A DNA stretch of 64,000 bases from Prorocentrum cordatum (lineage: Eukaryota; Sar; Dinophyceae; Prorocentrales; Prorocentraceae): contig CAUYUJ010015029.1 in NCBI GenBank assembly GCA_963575745.1, positions 91,001 to 155,000 of the forward strand. The letters run 5' to 3'. Position 1 is the stretch's first letter. Every line of letters begins with the position of its first letter. The notes beneath the pieces are model-generated. The model had not been told where the DNA came from, ran no database searches, and was given only the letters and a program-made list of their open reading frames with translations. The position numbers and the translations under genes are program-made. Shown here one piece after another: positions 10,985 to 23,089 of the stretch.

Positions 10985-12040
10985 GCAGTGACGGAGCCTT
11001 GAGCCCAGGAAAGCTAAAGAGGAAAACAGGACAAATAAAGCAACCAAGAAAAACATTTGCTTTCACATGGTAAACAAAGTAGTAACTAGGAAGATCCGTG
11101 ACTGTCGGTACTCTTATGGTGCAGACGCTCCACACTGAAATTCTTTTTGCAGCAGCATTCACACAAGGATTCCTTGTGTGGCGACTTTCCACAATGATTC
11201 CAAGTGTGGGTGACCTGTACGGGCCTGGACATTTAGAATATTTGTTTGTAACAGCCTTGACAACATAATTCGTTTTGTGGCGGCCTTACGACAGCGTTTC
11301 ATAGTGGGGGTATCTGCAGTGGCGGCACCTTGAGCCCAGGAAAGCTGAAGAGAATAACAGGAAAAACAGGAAACACAATGACAAAACATATGTTTTCACG
11401 TGGCAAAATAGGGAACAGTTAGGAAGACCTGTGACTGTCGGTATTCTTACGGTACGGACGCTCCACACTTATAATCCTTTTGCAACAGCCTTTACAAACG
11501 ACTTCCTTGTGTAGCGACCTTCAATAAGGATTGCAAGTGCGGGGGATCTGTAGTGGCCTTCACACATAGAATCCGTGTGCAACAGCCTTTTTTTTTAAAA
11601 AAAAAGAGCTTGATTTTCTGGCTGCCTTCCAACAATGGTTTCCATTGCGGGGGGGATCTGCAGTGGCGGCACCTAGAGCCCATGAGAATTAAAGGGGGAA
11701 ACAGGAAAACCATGAAAAACAGTACAACAACATTTGTGGTTCCACCTGGGAAATAAGAAACAGCTAGAAAGACCTGTAACGGTCGGTATTCATATGGTGC
11801 AGACGTTCCACGGATTAAATCCTTGCGCAGCAGCCTTTTACAAACGCATTCCTTGAGCGGCGAACTTATACAAGGATCCCAAATGTGGGGGATCTGCAGT
11901 GGCCTTCACACTTGGAATCCTTTCGCAGCAGCCTTTACAAAGGGAGCCCTTGTGTGGTGACCTTTTTTTTCAACAAGGTTTCCATGGTGGGGGGGGTCTG
12001 CAATGGCGGCGTCTTGGGCCCAGGAAAGCTAAATACTAGA
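10985..12040 (+). repeat. 340-bp tandem repeat, about three and a half copies
   Basis: The phrase GAGCCCAGGAAAGCT or a close variant recurs at 11,001, 11,332, 11,676 and 12,016, giving periods of 331, 344 and 340 bp. Each unit also has GACCTGTGACTGTCGGTA and a CCTTGTGTGGCGAC motif. The array starts about 20 bp after the stop codon of the last exon-like island. Open frames inside it are short and differ between copies. Confidence 0.85.
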
Positions 12041-12114
12041 CCAAGAAAAACATGTCAGCCAGTAGAAACCATGTGTGTTCACATGGAACAACAAGAAAAA
12101 GCAGCGACATCTGT

Positions 12115-12330
12115 GACTGTCGCTGTTTTTCAAGTTTTGCCTGCTTTTCTTGTGAAAACATAATGCTTGTACTGTGTTTCATGTTTTTCTCCGCCCTCCC
12201 CTGGGCGCCCTGGGGTCTCCGAGCGGCCCACGGCCCTTCCTCGCAGCAGCACGGAGGAGGGGAACACAGGAAAAACATGAAACACATTAAAGAACCATGT
12301 GTTTTTTTCACCTGGAAAAGCAAGGCAAAA
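12115..12330. repeat. imperfect inverted repeat (long hairpin)
   Basis: The left arm (about 12,120-12,192) carries TTTTGCCTGCTTTTC and TGTGTTTCATGTTTTTC. The right arm (about 12,268-12,340) carries their complements in reverse order, with scattered mismatches. The loop is about 75 bp of GC-rich sequence. Both arms resemble parts of the 340-bp unit, so the hairpin probably arose by inversion of one unit. A related third arm lies at 12,340-12,400. Confidence 0.6.
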
Positions 12331-12639
12331 GCAACGAAACCTGTGACTGTCGCTGTTTTTCAAGTTTGTCCTGTTTTTTCCTTGTGGAAACACATATGAA
12401 GACAAACAAATGCTTTACATGTGTTCCTTCCCCCCCCCGGGCGCCCTGAAGCGCTCGAGCGGGCTACGGACCCCCCGCCCAGAATACGTTTGCCTCGGGC
12501 CATAAGGCCTCAGGTGATTACAGTTCGATTGGGGTTGCGTGTGTGTTGTAAAATCAGATTACAAAAAGCGGATCGCTGATCAAGATGGGTTGTTCGTTGT
12601 TTGCGAGAGAGAGAGGGCCTCACAGCGTTTTCCGTGTTC

Positions 12640-13140
12640 CTCCTCCTCCCCCTCCTCCCCCCCCTCCTCCCCACCCCCATGGTCGTCGTCATTGTCGTTG
12701 TGCTCGTCATCGTCGCCGTCGACCTTGGCGTCCTTGTCCTCGTGGCGGCGTCGCTGTCGATGCTGTCGTCGTCGTCGTTATCGTTGTCGTGTCGTCGTGC
12801 CGTCGTCGTCGTCGTCGTCGTCGCCGTTGTCGTCGTCGGCATCGTCGTCGTCCCCTTCGTCGGGGAGAGGGCGGACCCCAAGCGCGCACGCGGCCTGGCG
12901 CCTCTTCGGCACTCCTCCCGCCGCCGCGTCCATCCGCCGCGACGCGCCCGCGCGTCTGGGGAGACGCCTGCAAGGGGGGAGGAAGAGGAACAAGGGGAGA
13001 GGGGAGCAGGCGGAGAAGGGGGGGAGGAGAAAGGGAGAGGAGAAAGGAGGAGGAGGGGGAGGGGGAGGAGGAGGAGGAGAGGGGGGATGGGGGGGAGGAC
13101 GAGGAGGCGAAGGAGGAAGGCAGGAGGAGGAGACGTCACG
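12640..13140. repeat. CTC, GTC and GGA low-complexity block
   Basis: In order: CTC tracts (12,640-12,675), an imperfect GTC/GTT array (12,680-12,860), a GC-rich spacer, then GGA-rich sequence (12,975-13,125). Long frames through it are repeat shadows. Confidence 0.8.
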
Positions 13141-13149
13141 GCTCCGCGG

Positions 13150-14750
13150 GTGACCTGTGGTCAGCCATTCGTCCGAGATTCACGTCCTCGACGCGCCCAC
13201 CTCTTCGAGCCAGAGCTGATGCTCTGATGGAATGAAGAGGCTCCTGCCCCAGAGGACATGGACGGGCCGTCCTGCCCGAGATTCCTGCCTCTGGCGCGCC
13301 CCCGTCGGTGATGGCGCCGTCGGTGGCGCAGACAGCGTGTATGACACGACTGACTCGCGGCGGAGCATCGTTGTCACGCCATTCAGCGCACGAGTGCGAA
13401 CACGCTGCCGCATGATTTGCTGCAGTCGTGCATGCACGTGTCGCCGAGGCTCGAATCTAGACGTCGCCCGACATGTTCCAGAGCCAGACTGAGGGAAAAA
13501 CTGCGCAATCGCACGTTGAGAACTCTTTGGTTCCATCGGCCTGGTTGACCAGCAGGGCCAGGCACCAACCGCGCTTGCAGAGAAAGACCCGTCTGGCGAC
13601 GAGGAGGCCGACCCCCGCAAAAGAGGCGCGCGAAAAGCTTGCGGCCGCCCGCAGGGGTCCAATATGGGCGTGCGGCTAAGAACGTTTTTTTGATGGAGGC
13701 GACAGAACAAATGGTTTCTGCGGCATGGCTGCGCCCATAACTGCGTGCCAGGAAGGCGGGACGACGGAGGGGTGACGATTTGGATAACATCTGGGGCCAG
13801 ATGGGCGGGCAGGGTGGCCCCTGGGGGCTGGCGATTCGAAGCGTCAGGGACAGACGACACATCGGCTCGGGAACGGACCAGACCGCGCCGCCATCGGCGC
13901 GGCATTGGATCGGCCTCCGATCGTTTTGGATCGAGGTAAAGGCTCGACCCCTGCAGGCAGGATAACGAGTCGGCTAGCGCCGATTTGGATCGGACCGATA
14001 TCGGACTCGAAGCTTGGGGATCAGGCTGGATCGAATCAGACCCTGGCAAGCTTTGGAGAGCTCGGGAACCAATTCATCCTCCTCCTCCCTCTTCTGCCCC
14101 TCTTTCTCATCGCCCCACGCACGGTCTCCCCATGTAGACCAGATTAGGAAACTGCGGAAACCAAATGTAAACTTGACATCTCCAAGTGGTGCACACTGAT
14201 GGTTCTGCTGGACTCCCTAACCGACATGGCGACTTTCCCGCTTTGGCAAGACATCACTCGCTATTCCTATGACGCCACGCGCGCGCGGGGCGGAGCGCAG
14301 ATGCGCCTTGCACCGTGGATTTCCTGACGAATATGCGAATAGCACGTGCCACGTTGAAAGTTCGAGTTGTGAGCGCGAGAGATTCGATTGGTCTCCTAAG
14401 CAAGCGCGACGGCTCTCCAGTGCAGCTGCGCTCAAATCGCCATGCCCCCGCCGCCGCGCGCGCGCGAGTATCCCTCAGATGCTGGACAGTGTGATGGGTA
14501 CGCCATGGGAACGCATGATAAATCTGGAACCCAAGGGGCGAGCCATGGATTCGCTTGGGACCCCAAACCACGGTTGGCCAGACAACTCGCAATACCTGCG
14601 CCGCCGCGCGCGCAGCTGCGCTCTCCCTCGCGATCACGGCCGGCCGAAGGGATCCCCACGTTTTAAGTCGGTAGTCCGTCGAGATGGCGCGCGCCTAGGG
14701 CTCGCGTCGGTCACCCTCGGATGCGGAACGCCTGAGAATTGAGTTCGCGT
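13150..14750. other. no gene seen
   Basis: Unique sequence of mixed composition. A minus-strand frame stays open over 13,180-14,049 but shows no motif, and its residues are dominated by Ser, Pro and Arg. I do not support it as a gene. 13,900-14,040 has repeated GATCGG words. Confidence 0.4.
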
Positions 14751-14754
14751 GCGT

Positions 14755-15185
14755 AGCACCCCGCAGTTGCGGATATGAGTGAGGGGGCGGCGGGGACGTC
14801 GGCAGTCTGCGAGGCTCTGAAGAAACCCGCCGCAGGAGCGTAATTTCACAATTTGTACAACGAGCCCTCCGCAGGTGCCGATCTTTTCGCGAATTTAAAG
14901 CCATGTGGGTGGGTCGAGGGCCGACTCGCGGGTGGCTCGAGAGTGGGTCGCGCGTGGGTCGCGGGCTGGGTCGCGGGTGTGTCGCGGGTGGCTCGCGGGT
15001 GGGTCGCGGGTGAGTCGCGGGTGGGTCGCGGGGCCGGTCGCGGGTGGGTCACGGGTGGGTCGCGGGCCGGGTCGCGGGTGTGTCGCGTGAGGACCGCGGG
15101 AGGGTCGCGGGCCTTGTCGCGGGCCGGTCGAAGGCGGTCGCGAGGGGGACGACGACAACATACAACAACATCAACAACAACAGCA
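14755..15185 (-). repeat. inverted copy of the minisatellite composite
   Basis: Read on the minus strand this repeats the arrangement at 1208-1975: a CAA (TTG) tract, then the CCCGCGACCCA minisatellite, then one 95-bp unit ending GGGGTGCTACG. On the plus strand the minisatellite reads GTGGGTCGCGG. The two copies lie 13 kb apart in opposite orientation. Confidence 0.8.
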
Positions 15186-17960
15186 AACATCAGTTTGAGA
15201 CTGTTCGCTTCTATCTGCCCGCATGCCATTCAACACGTACATCCCAAACCCTCGATACCCGCTCTCTTCGTCTTCTATCGTGCCCTTGGTGGTAGGTATT
15301 TCTTACCTGCAACGTGTATTTCATGCAGCCCCATACGGCACGGAAAAAGATAAAAGGATAAAAGAAAGGGACACGGTGGAGGGAGGAGGATGGAACACGA
15401 GAGAAGCAGTAGTAGGAGGGGGGCGAGAAAAAGAAAACACGTGGCAGAACTTGACGGGCAGATCGAGCGGCTAGACCCTAACAGGCGGGTCGGGAAGGCT
15501 GGCCAGGCGGCCAGGTCGAGCAGGAGGCTTGCTGGAGCGTGCGTCCTGCATGAATCGCGAGGAAATCTCGAGCGATAGCGCGACTCCCCAAAAAATCGCG
15601 AGATAAGCCAATGCGAAAGCGTGACTCCTGAGTGTCGAAGGCGCGGCGTCTGAATAAGTTGCGAGGCAGTCCCATGCGAAAGCGCGATTTCTGCATACAT
15701 TGTTAGGACGTCCCGCGCGAGAGCGCGATGTGGGAAAACATTGTGAGGTAGTGTCTGGCGGGAGCCGCTGTTGTTGTAACCCGGGGGCCAGGGGCGCAGT
15801 CTGGTGACACCTCGATTTCGCTGGTAAAAAACGGGGTGCGAGCCCCGGGCGAAGCACTTGCTTAAAAAGTACAATCGTTACCCGGGAGGGGGGATCAACA
15901 AAAATACTTCTTTTGAGATGAAAGCTCAAAAACAATAGCAACACCACGAACAACTACAATCAGATTAAGACTGTTCGCTCCTATCAGCCCATGTGCTCAT
16001 CAAAACGTATATCACGAGCCCTCGGCACCCGCCCTCGTCGTCTGCGATCGTACCCCCTGCGGGGGGTATATCATCCTTACCTGCCACGCGCATCTAGTGC
16101 AGCCCCTAAAGGGAAGAGAGGACGGGTGGAAAGGGGAGGGGGGAGAATGTACCACGAGAGAAATTAACCAATCGGGGGGCAAGGAACCTAAAACAAATAG
16201 AACCAAACGGGTAGATCGGGTGGGCAGACCCATAGCGGGCAGGTCGGGAGAGCGGGCCCAGGCGACGAGGTCGAGCAGGCGGCTTGCTGATGCGTGGGTC
16301 CTGCATGAGTCGCGAAGAGGTCTCGAGCGATAGCGCGATTCCCAAGTAAATCGTCCGAAAAGCCAGAAGAGCGAGAGCGTGATTCCTAAGCGCACGGGGC
16401 GCACCGTCCGCATAAATTGCGGGGAAGTCCCACGCGAGAGCGCGATGCGTACATGAATTGTCAGGAAGTCCCGCGCGAGAGCGCGATTTGGACAAACACT
16501 GTGGGGAAATATCAAGCGGGAGCCGCTGTCGTTGTAAACCAGAGGCCGGGGGACCAATTTGAGCCTAGTGACTTTTCCTGCTTAAAAGCCAATGTGCGAG
16601 CCCCGGGGGGAGCACTTCAATGGAAAAAAACACAATGGTCACAGGACGGGGTGATCAGCAATCATTATTCTTCAGCAGAAAAAGTTCAACCACAACAACA
16701 ATCATTATAAGACTGTTCGCTCTTACCTGCCCGCGTGTCATTCCAAATGAGTTCCCCACTCCCTCGATACCCGCCCTTTTTGTCTTCGATCACACCCCCT
16801 TTGGGGGAATTATTTCTCTTTGCGGGGGCGGCGGGCTTAGACAGGCGTGCAAGCCTGAACGGGCGGACAATCCTTCGTGGGCGTACATGTGCCGACATTG
16901 GAATTAAGAGGAGGGGGAGAACGAGGGAGAGTGGGAGGAAGGGAGGGGGAGGGACGAAAGAGCAGGGGAAACGCCAGGAGAGAAGGAGCGAAGAGGGGGG
17001 CGGTTGCTTAGAGGCATACAGAGAGAAAGAGAGAGAGAGAGGCACATAAAATAAACACAGATCAGAGAGGTAGAGGAAAAGAAAGAGAGAGGGGAGAGAG
17101 AGAAAGAGAGAGGAGGCAGAAGAGGGGAGGGAGAAGGGAGGAGGGAGAGGAGGGAGAGGGGATAGGGCCGAGAGACATAAGGATGAGCGAATAGAGGAGG
17201 GAGAGAGAAGGGAGGAGAGGAGGGAAGAGGGAGGAGGGAAAGGGAGGAGGAGCAGGAAGGTAAGAGCGTGAACGTTCGAGGAAGTCCTAGGCGAAAGCGC
17301 CGTTCCTGAAGGAAGTCTCGGGCGGGAGCCCACGACGGGCGGGCGATCCCCTGACAGGCGGGTCGGGCGGGTGGGACATTCAACCTGAGTATGGCGAGAG
17401 CGCGATTACTAAATCATTTGTAACGGCGTCCTTGGCGCAGCGTGTTTCCTGAGCGTCGAAAGCGCGATTTCTGAATACATCGCATGGAAGCCACAGGCGA
17501 GAGCGCAATTCCTAAATAAGTTGTGAAGGGCTCTTTGGCGGGAGCGGGGGTCGTGGTTAAATTGCGAGGAAATCTTGATTCAATTGCAAGGAAGTCTCCA
17601 GCGGGGGCGCCGTTCCTGGGTAAATTGTGAGGAAGTCTCAGATGGGAGCGGGGGTCCTGACTCAATTGCGCGGAAGTCACAAGCGGGAACACCAATCCTG
17701 GGTAAATTGTGAGGAAGTCTCAGGGGCGGGGGTCCTGAGTAAATTTGGAGGAATTCTCAGGTGGGAGCCGTTGGTGTTACAATCCGGGGGGCCAGGGGCC
17801 CAGTTTGAGCACCACGATTTTCCCTGACAAAAAACAGGGTGCGAGCGTCGAGGGCACACTTTGATTGAGAAAAACAATATGCACCAGTGAGGGGGGATCA
17901 ACAATAATTTTTCTTCGGAAATGAGAATTCAACAACAACAACAACAACAACAGCAGCAGC
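15185..17960 (+). repeat. higher-order tandem repeat, three copies of 0.75-1.25 kb
   Basis: Each copy starts after a CAA-rich stretch with GACTGTTCGCTCCTAT or a variant (about 15,200, 15,975 and 16,705) followed by a CCC...GGG hairpin. A purine-rich part comes next, then a 41-bp minisatellite. Each copy ends with GGGAGCCGCTGTTGTTGTAA, AAAACGGGGTGCGAGCCCC and GGGGGGATCAACAATAAT. The third copy is longest because its purine-rich block (16,900-17,270) and its 41-bp array are expanded. No gene was seen. Confidence 0.8.
17270..17770 (+). repeat. 41-bp minisatellite, largest array
   Basis: Units of exactly 41 bp at 17,587, 17,628 and 17,669, with shortened and degenerate units on either side. The key parts are AATTGYGAGGAAGTCYC, then CGGGAGCGC, then ATTCCTG. 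Shorter arrays of the same unit lie at about 15,540-15,760 and 16,310-16,530. Confidence 0.8.
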
Positions 17961-17998
17961 AGCAGCAACAACAACAACAACAACAACATGAGCAACAA

Positions 17999-18031
<33 letters not shown>

Positions 18032-18062
18032 AAGCAACAGCAAAAACAACAGCAGCAACAGT
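17935..18062 (+). repeat. CAA/CAG trinucleotide tract
   Basis: A mixed CAA and CAG run ends the third higher-order copy. Its left edge (ATCAACAATAAT then ATTCAACAACAACAAC) matches the complement of window positions 60-95, which places part of the same repeat family at the left end of the window in inverted orientation. Confidence 0.8.
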
Positions 18063-18065
18063 CAT

Positions 18066-19457
18066 GTTACCCCAACGCTCCATGATTCTACATGCAGCAT
18101 GCATCCATATGGCAACTCTCAACATCATGTGCGGATGCTTTCTTGCACAGGGGGGTCCGATATTCCCTTGCCCAGATCTCCCGCTCGAGGCACTTCAACA
18201 TCTCCAGCCCGGATGGCACATCGCCTTCGCAATCGCCCTGCCCATACCATGCTTCTAGTTATCACCACGTCTGAGTGGCCCAAAACCTCTGGGAGAGGCC
18301 CCACAACCATTGGGAGACCACCCTGAGCCCAGTGGACAGCCTCTGGAGCCCGTTGGAGAGCCCCTGGAGCCTTTCAGAAAAACTTCAGGACCTCTGTGAG
18401 AACCATGAGGGCCCCTGGGAGACGATGTAATTTGAACTGGAGGATTTCGGGCCATCCTGAAGGAGGTCTCGACGCAATTTTTCGAAAAAAGGCTTGGATA
18501 GGAGGAGATTCTCAACCCCGGGGAAGGAAGAAGAGAAGAGAGCAGGAGGAGGCGGAGGAGGAGGAGAAGGAAGGAGGAGAGAAGACGAGGGGAGAAGAGG
18601 AGGAGGACGACGACGACGCCGACGAGGACGACGGGGTGGACGCCGCGGGCTCTCGGGCCGCCCCTGGCACGCGGAGCGCGCCAGGGAGGCACCGGTGCAG
18701 ACCTCCGACAGTGCATGCTGCATTCCCGAAGATCGGCACTGGGGACTAGGAAAGTCCCAGGGCATCTGGGAGTCTTGTGATCTGGGCAGCTTGGCCGACT
18801 GTCTCTCTCACTCGGATCCCCTGCCGACATCTCCGCGTGTTCAGAAGAGGAAAGCAACCAACCCCTGGGTGCACCATGTCATCCGCCGCCGCCTCCTCCT
18901 CCTCCTCTTCTTGATTCCGCCCTACGCACCATGAATGGGGCACTGATTTTAAACACTCGGGGGCTCTCACCCGAGGCCCAGGGAATGGCTTCCATCACTC
19001 GAGGACCCGTTTCCCTCAGGACCCCTTTCCCTCATTGCGACCTGATGCCTCCGTCCTCCCTCATGCTTCCCGCCTCGCTTGCGAGAGGCCTCGACAATGC
19101 GAACCTTCAAGCCAGCTCGCCCGCCTGCACCTCGGGGGATGCTAGTCCACAGCCGAACTGCACAGCCCTGAAAGAGTCCATGAGTAATGCCACACCAAAA
19201 ATTTACCGCTCGCATGGAGAACTAGAGCCTTCTTACTGACAGTGAACGCACGAAGGGTGACACAAGGAGAGGGACAGAGAGAAGGACAAGGGCGAAGAGA
19301 GGATACACGGACTGGAGAAATAGCTGGAGAGCGGTGGCGATCGGATGCAGGAGGCAGGAGGAAGGAGGAGGAAGGGCGGGAGGGGGGGGGGGGCGATGGC
19401 GTCGACGACGACGTAGAGGGCGGCGTCTACGACGATGACGACGACGACGGCGGCGGA

Positions 19458-19495
<38 letters not shown>

Positions 19496-20750
19496 CGACG
19501 ATGACGACGGCTGCTACGACGACGGCGACGATGACGACGACGCATAGGCACGCCCGCTCGCCTCCCAGGCGACGCGGGCGCTGCGCGCGCGAGGGCGAGC
19601 TCAAGCCGCCCGGCGCCTGGCGCCGCTGGGCGCGGCGCCCTCTGGGGCCTGCCGGCAAGGGGGGACGCGGAGAGGACGAGCTGGCCGAGGGGGAGCGAAG
19701 GGAAGCGAGGAGGGAGGCGGGAGGAGCGAGGAGGGAGTAGCGAGGCGCGCGAGAAGGCGCGCGGCGCCTCCGCCGCCACGGCTGCATCGAGGGGTGACTT
19801 CAGAGGGCGAGGTTGGCGAGGGGGAAAAGGGATGAGGGCGGGGTCGGCGAGCAGGAGAGGGGGGGAGACGACTGCCATCTAGGGGGAGGGGGACGGAGGA
19901 AGGAATCGGAAAATCTGAGTGGTCCGAACTAATTGTTTTGGGGGCAATGTAGGCCAACCGACACCCGCAGAAGGCAGCATACCCTCGGCGGCACAGATCA
20001 GGCGGAACGATGATGCGACAACGCTGAGGTGGGACGGCGCGTGAAAGAGGGGGGTGGGAGGAGAGGGGACGGAGTGACGCTTCGTAATGGCAGCGGCCCG
20101 TGAGGGGCGGGGGGGGGTAGTACCATCCACCTCGGGCCGAAGGCCAAAACTGCGCTGAACCCCCCGCCTCCGAGGGGCGGAGGGAGGGACTCCGAGGGTA
20201 CTACGGCCCATGGGGGTGCAACAACGTCCATCTCAGCTCGAGGGCCACAGACGGGCTGAATCCCCACCCCTACTGCCAGCTCAGTGCTACCCACTGGGTG
20301 GCAACACCGGGCCGACGTCCTCGACAGCTGAGCCTCGCCTCCGCCGCGAGGAACCGCCGCCGGGCGTCGCATCCGCGCGGGAGCCATCCGCAGGCGCAGA
20401 CGGGCCCGTTGAGAAAAGGCCTCCGTCCCCGCACCGTCCGCGAGGGGGGCGCGCGGCCTGCCTCGCCGCCGGATCTGTGCCGCCACCGCCGCGCGGCCCG
20501 CGCGCCGACTGGCGCTGGAAGGGCACGGCGCCGCGCGGTGGGCTGCCGCCGCATCGTCGGAGAACCCCCCCGCGAACGCCACCCGCGGCAAGCAGACCCC
20601 CCAGGGGGTGGGCAGCCCGCGGCCGCGGCCCGCGGGTGCACGAGCAGCAAGAGAGGAGCGCCCCGAGCAGCGCTTCGGCGCTGCGGAGCCCAAGTGTGGT
20701 TCATCAGACGCAGGACCTGATCCAGCGAGGCTCTAAATGGTCCGAGGAAC
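18066..20750. other. no gene seen; GGA, GAC and G-rich repeats inside
   Basis: 18,280-18,430 has repeats of the type CCTCTGGGAG/CCCCTGGAG. 18,520-18,640 is a GGA/GAC tract and 19,395-19,550 a GAC tract. 20,210-20,700 is GC-rich with no motif. A TCC-rich tail of a dinoflagellate gene could hide here, but I cannot support one. Confidence 0.45.
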
Positions 20751-20761
20751 ATGCGCAAGAA

Positions 20762-20940
20762 GAGGAAGAGGAAAACGAGGAGGAGAAAGAGGAAGAGGAG
20801 GAGGAGGAGGAGGAGGAGGAGGAGGAGGAGGAGGAGGAGGGGGAGGAAGAGGAGGAGGAGGAGGAGAGGAAGAAGAGGAGGAGGAGGAGGACAAAGAGGA
20901 GGAGGAGGAGGAGGAGGAGGAGGAAGAGGAGGATGAAAAA
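20762..20940 (+). repeat. GGA microsatellite
   Basis: A GGA/GAG run with occasional A interruptions. Frames of 60-255 residues rich in Glu, Pro, Ser or Leu across this tract are repeat shadows. The 320 bp between this tract and the next one (20,941-21,261) is unique, with no recognised feature. Confidence 0.9.
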
Positions 20941-21261
20941 GAAAAAGAGGAGCAGGCGACGAGAATGCGGGGGGTGAAATCGTCACCGGCCACGTCTAGA
21001 GACCCCGCGGCCCCCTGCCAATGTCGACGCCGTCCTCGCTGGAGGGATCAGCACCGAGGAAGGAGGAACCGCGAATTGCAGCGGCGACAGCAGACGATTC
21101 GGCCGAGTCGCGGGTGCACGCGGGGGCCGCGCAGCGGGGCGCGCCTGAAACGCGCGCGCACAGGTCGTCGCGCAGGACGACAAAGCGAGGCAAGCGGGGG
21201 GAGAGGCGGGGAAACACAAGGACCAGAAAGGCCATCGCACACGCAGCGGCTGCCAGCTGAT

Positions 21262-21413
21262 GAGGAGGAGAAGGAAGAGGAGGAGGAGGAGGAGGAGGAG
21301 GAGGAGGAGGAGGAGGAGGAGGAGGAGGAGGGGGAGAGAAGGAGGAGGAGGAGGAGGAGAAGGAGGGTGAGGAGGAGAAAGAGGAGGCGGAGGAGGAGGT
21401 GAGGGGCATCGCA
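21262..21413 (+). repeat. GGA microsatellite at the 3' border of LINE A
   Basis: A GGA run, impure towards its right end. LINE A lies directly to the right on the minus strand, so its 3' end abuts TCC repeats. The exact junction is uncertain by about 30 bp because the tract decays gradually. Confidence 0.8.
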
Positions 21414-22049
21414 GGAGCAGGAGCAGGGTTCATCGCGAATGGCGGGGCGAAGAAGAGCCAGACTGGTGAGAAATTAACTGCATCGGCGAGGTGCAAGCAA
21501 GACCTGACGGCACTGTTCACAAGCGTGAGAAGAGGGAGAGAAAGAAGGACGCCAGGAAAATATGGAGCGGGCAGAGAGGAAGAGGGGACACGCAATGGAC
21601 GGGAAATGGACGCGCAGTCAGAGGAGATCCTCGACCACGAAGGGCGTCTCCGAGACGAAACCGAACGAGCGGGCGACATGAAGCTCGAGGGCTCAAACGA
21701 GGCACTGGGGGAACTCACACTCACAATCCAATCGTCATCGGCGGGGGCACACGGCGGAGGAGGAGGCCGAGAGGACCCTCTCGACGACGGAGGGGTATCA
21801 ATCAAAATGGACGGTGCCGACGGCGAGGACGAGGCTAACTGCGCGAGCCTCGAGGGCGGCACCGACAGTCGCGAATGGGCCCTGGGCGTCGACGGCGCTC
21901 TCGACGGCGAGCCCTGAGAGCACGAAGATGGAGGCGCCCGGGCAGGCGCGGGAGACGAAAGGCAGGAAGACGCCGAAGAAGACGAGGAAGAGGTCGAGGG
22001 AGCACCAGAGGCACCACGAGACTCGAGCGCGTGAAAGATGGCCTTCTCC

Positions 22050-22900
22050 TCAGCTGACATGCGGGGGGCATGGCCACTCGCGTCGAACGCGCACCTGGAG
22101 GCGCGCAGATCCAAGCCTGGGGCTCCGACAGCGGCCGCGCTGGGACCGCCCGCGCCGCTCGGCAGGCGGAGCGCGTCGCCGCCCGCCAGCGCCGACGCCG
22201 CCGCGTGGAGAGTGGGCGACATCAACGACCCGCGCTCTAAGAGGGGCAGCGGGCAGGGCTGCGCGAGCGCCCGACGCAGCGCCACGCGGAGCGGGCGACA
22301 GCGGGCGCAATTCCGCAGAGCGCCAGGCGCGCCGCGGCAGCCAGAGGCGCTGGCGGGCTTGTCCAGCGGGCGAATCATGCGCGAGGAGGTCAGGCATGCG
22401 TCCTCTCATGTCCGCAGCACAGCCCAAGTCCGCGAGCGCGAGCAGCGAGAGAGCAGAGCCCAATGACCTCGCTCCACAAGATGAGGTCGGCCTCTCGGCC
22501 CCGACGACCGAGCAAATCTCTGAAGCGGATGCCCAGCAAGCCAGCGAAGGGCTCGTCGCGAGGTGCCCGCGCAAGAAGAGCGAGATGAGCTGCGCGCCCG
22601 GCCCGAGGGCGGAGACTGAGAGCGCGCGCGAGCTCGCCCCGAGCCGCCGAAAAGCGGACGCGAGCACCCCCTCCATGCACTGGCGCGGCGCACTGGCAGC
22701 AACGGCATCGGCCATCATATCTGCGAAGGTGGGAGAGAGAGCCAGAAGCTCGGGTAGGGTCGGCCCGTCCGCAGCATATTCAGGGCGTTCCACATCGGGT
22801 TCGCGCCGGCATGCGCCTGCAGCTGGGCCGGGGGCCGCGCGTCTGGGAATGGCCCGGCGCCCCAGGCGCCGAGGCTGAACGCGCCCGGCGGCGCGCGAAA
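22050..22900 (-). pseudogene. LINE A C-terminal (post-RT) region
   Basis: A frame open from about 22,793 to 22,050 reads PEYAADGPTLPELLALSP, then PRQCMEGVLASAFRRLG, and LISLFLRGHLATSP. Just upstream another frame has NPMWNALNMLRTD. This fits the thumb or connection region that follows the reverse transcriptase in these elements. Below about 22,050 the frame is lost. 21,414-22,050 is probably the 3' UTR; I saw no poly(A) or simple repeat tail apart from the bordering TCC tract. Confidence 0.5.
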
Positions 22901-23089
22901 GACTAGGCGGCCAGCTCGAACGTCAGCAGCCTCGGCGGCAAGCGTGACAACTGAGCCACATGCGATGAGTTGCTAGCAGCGCGAGCGTTGTGCGAGATCG
23001 AGGAGAGGCTCCCTGGAGTGGCGCCCGTCCAATAGCGTGCGATATATGCCTAAGCTTGGCGACAAGGTCAATTCACCGCGTCTCGGCCG

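Noticed and set aside
12510-13235. Arg-, Ser- and Val-rich frames of about 200 residues
   Set aside because: Produced by CTC, GTC and GGA repeats. Five overlapping frames of similar length show it is compositional.
13180-14049. 289-residue minus-strand frame
   Set aside because: Long, but with no motif, no helical or hydrophobic pattern, and Ser/Pro/Arg-dominated composition. Other frames are also open over parts of it.
20996-22378. 460-residue minus-strand frame
   Set aside because: It combines LINE A 3' sequence read out of frame with TCC repeats giving Ser and Pro runs. It is not one protein.
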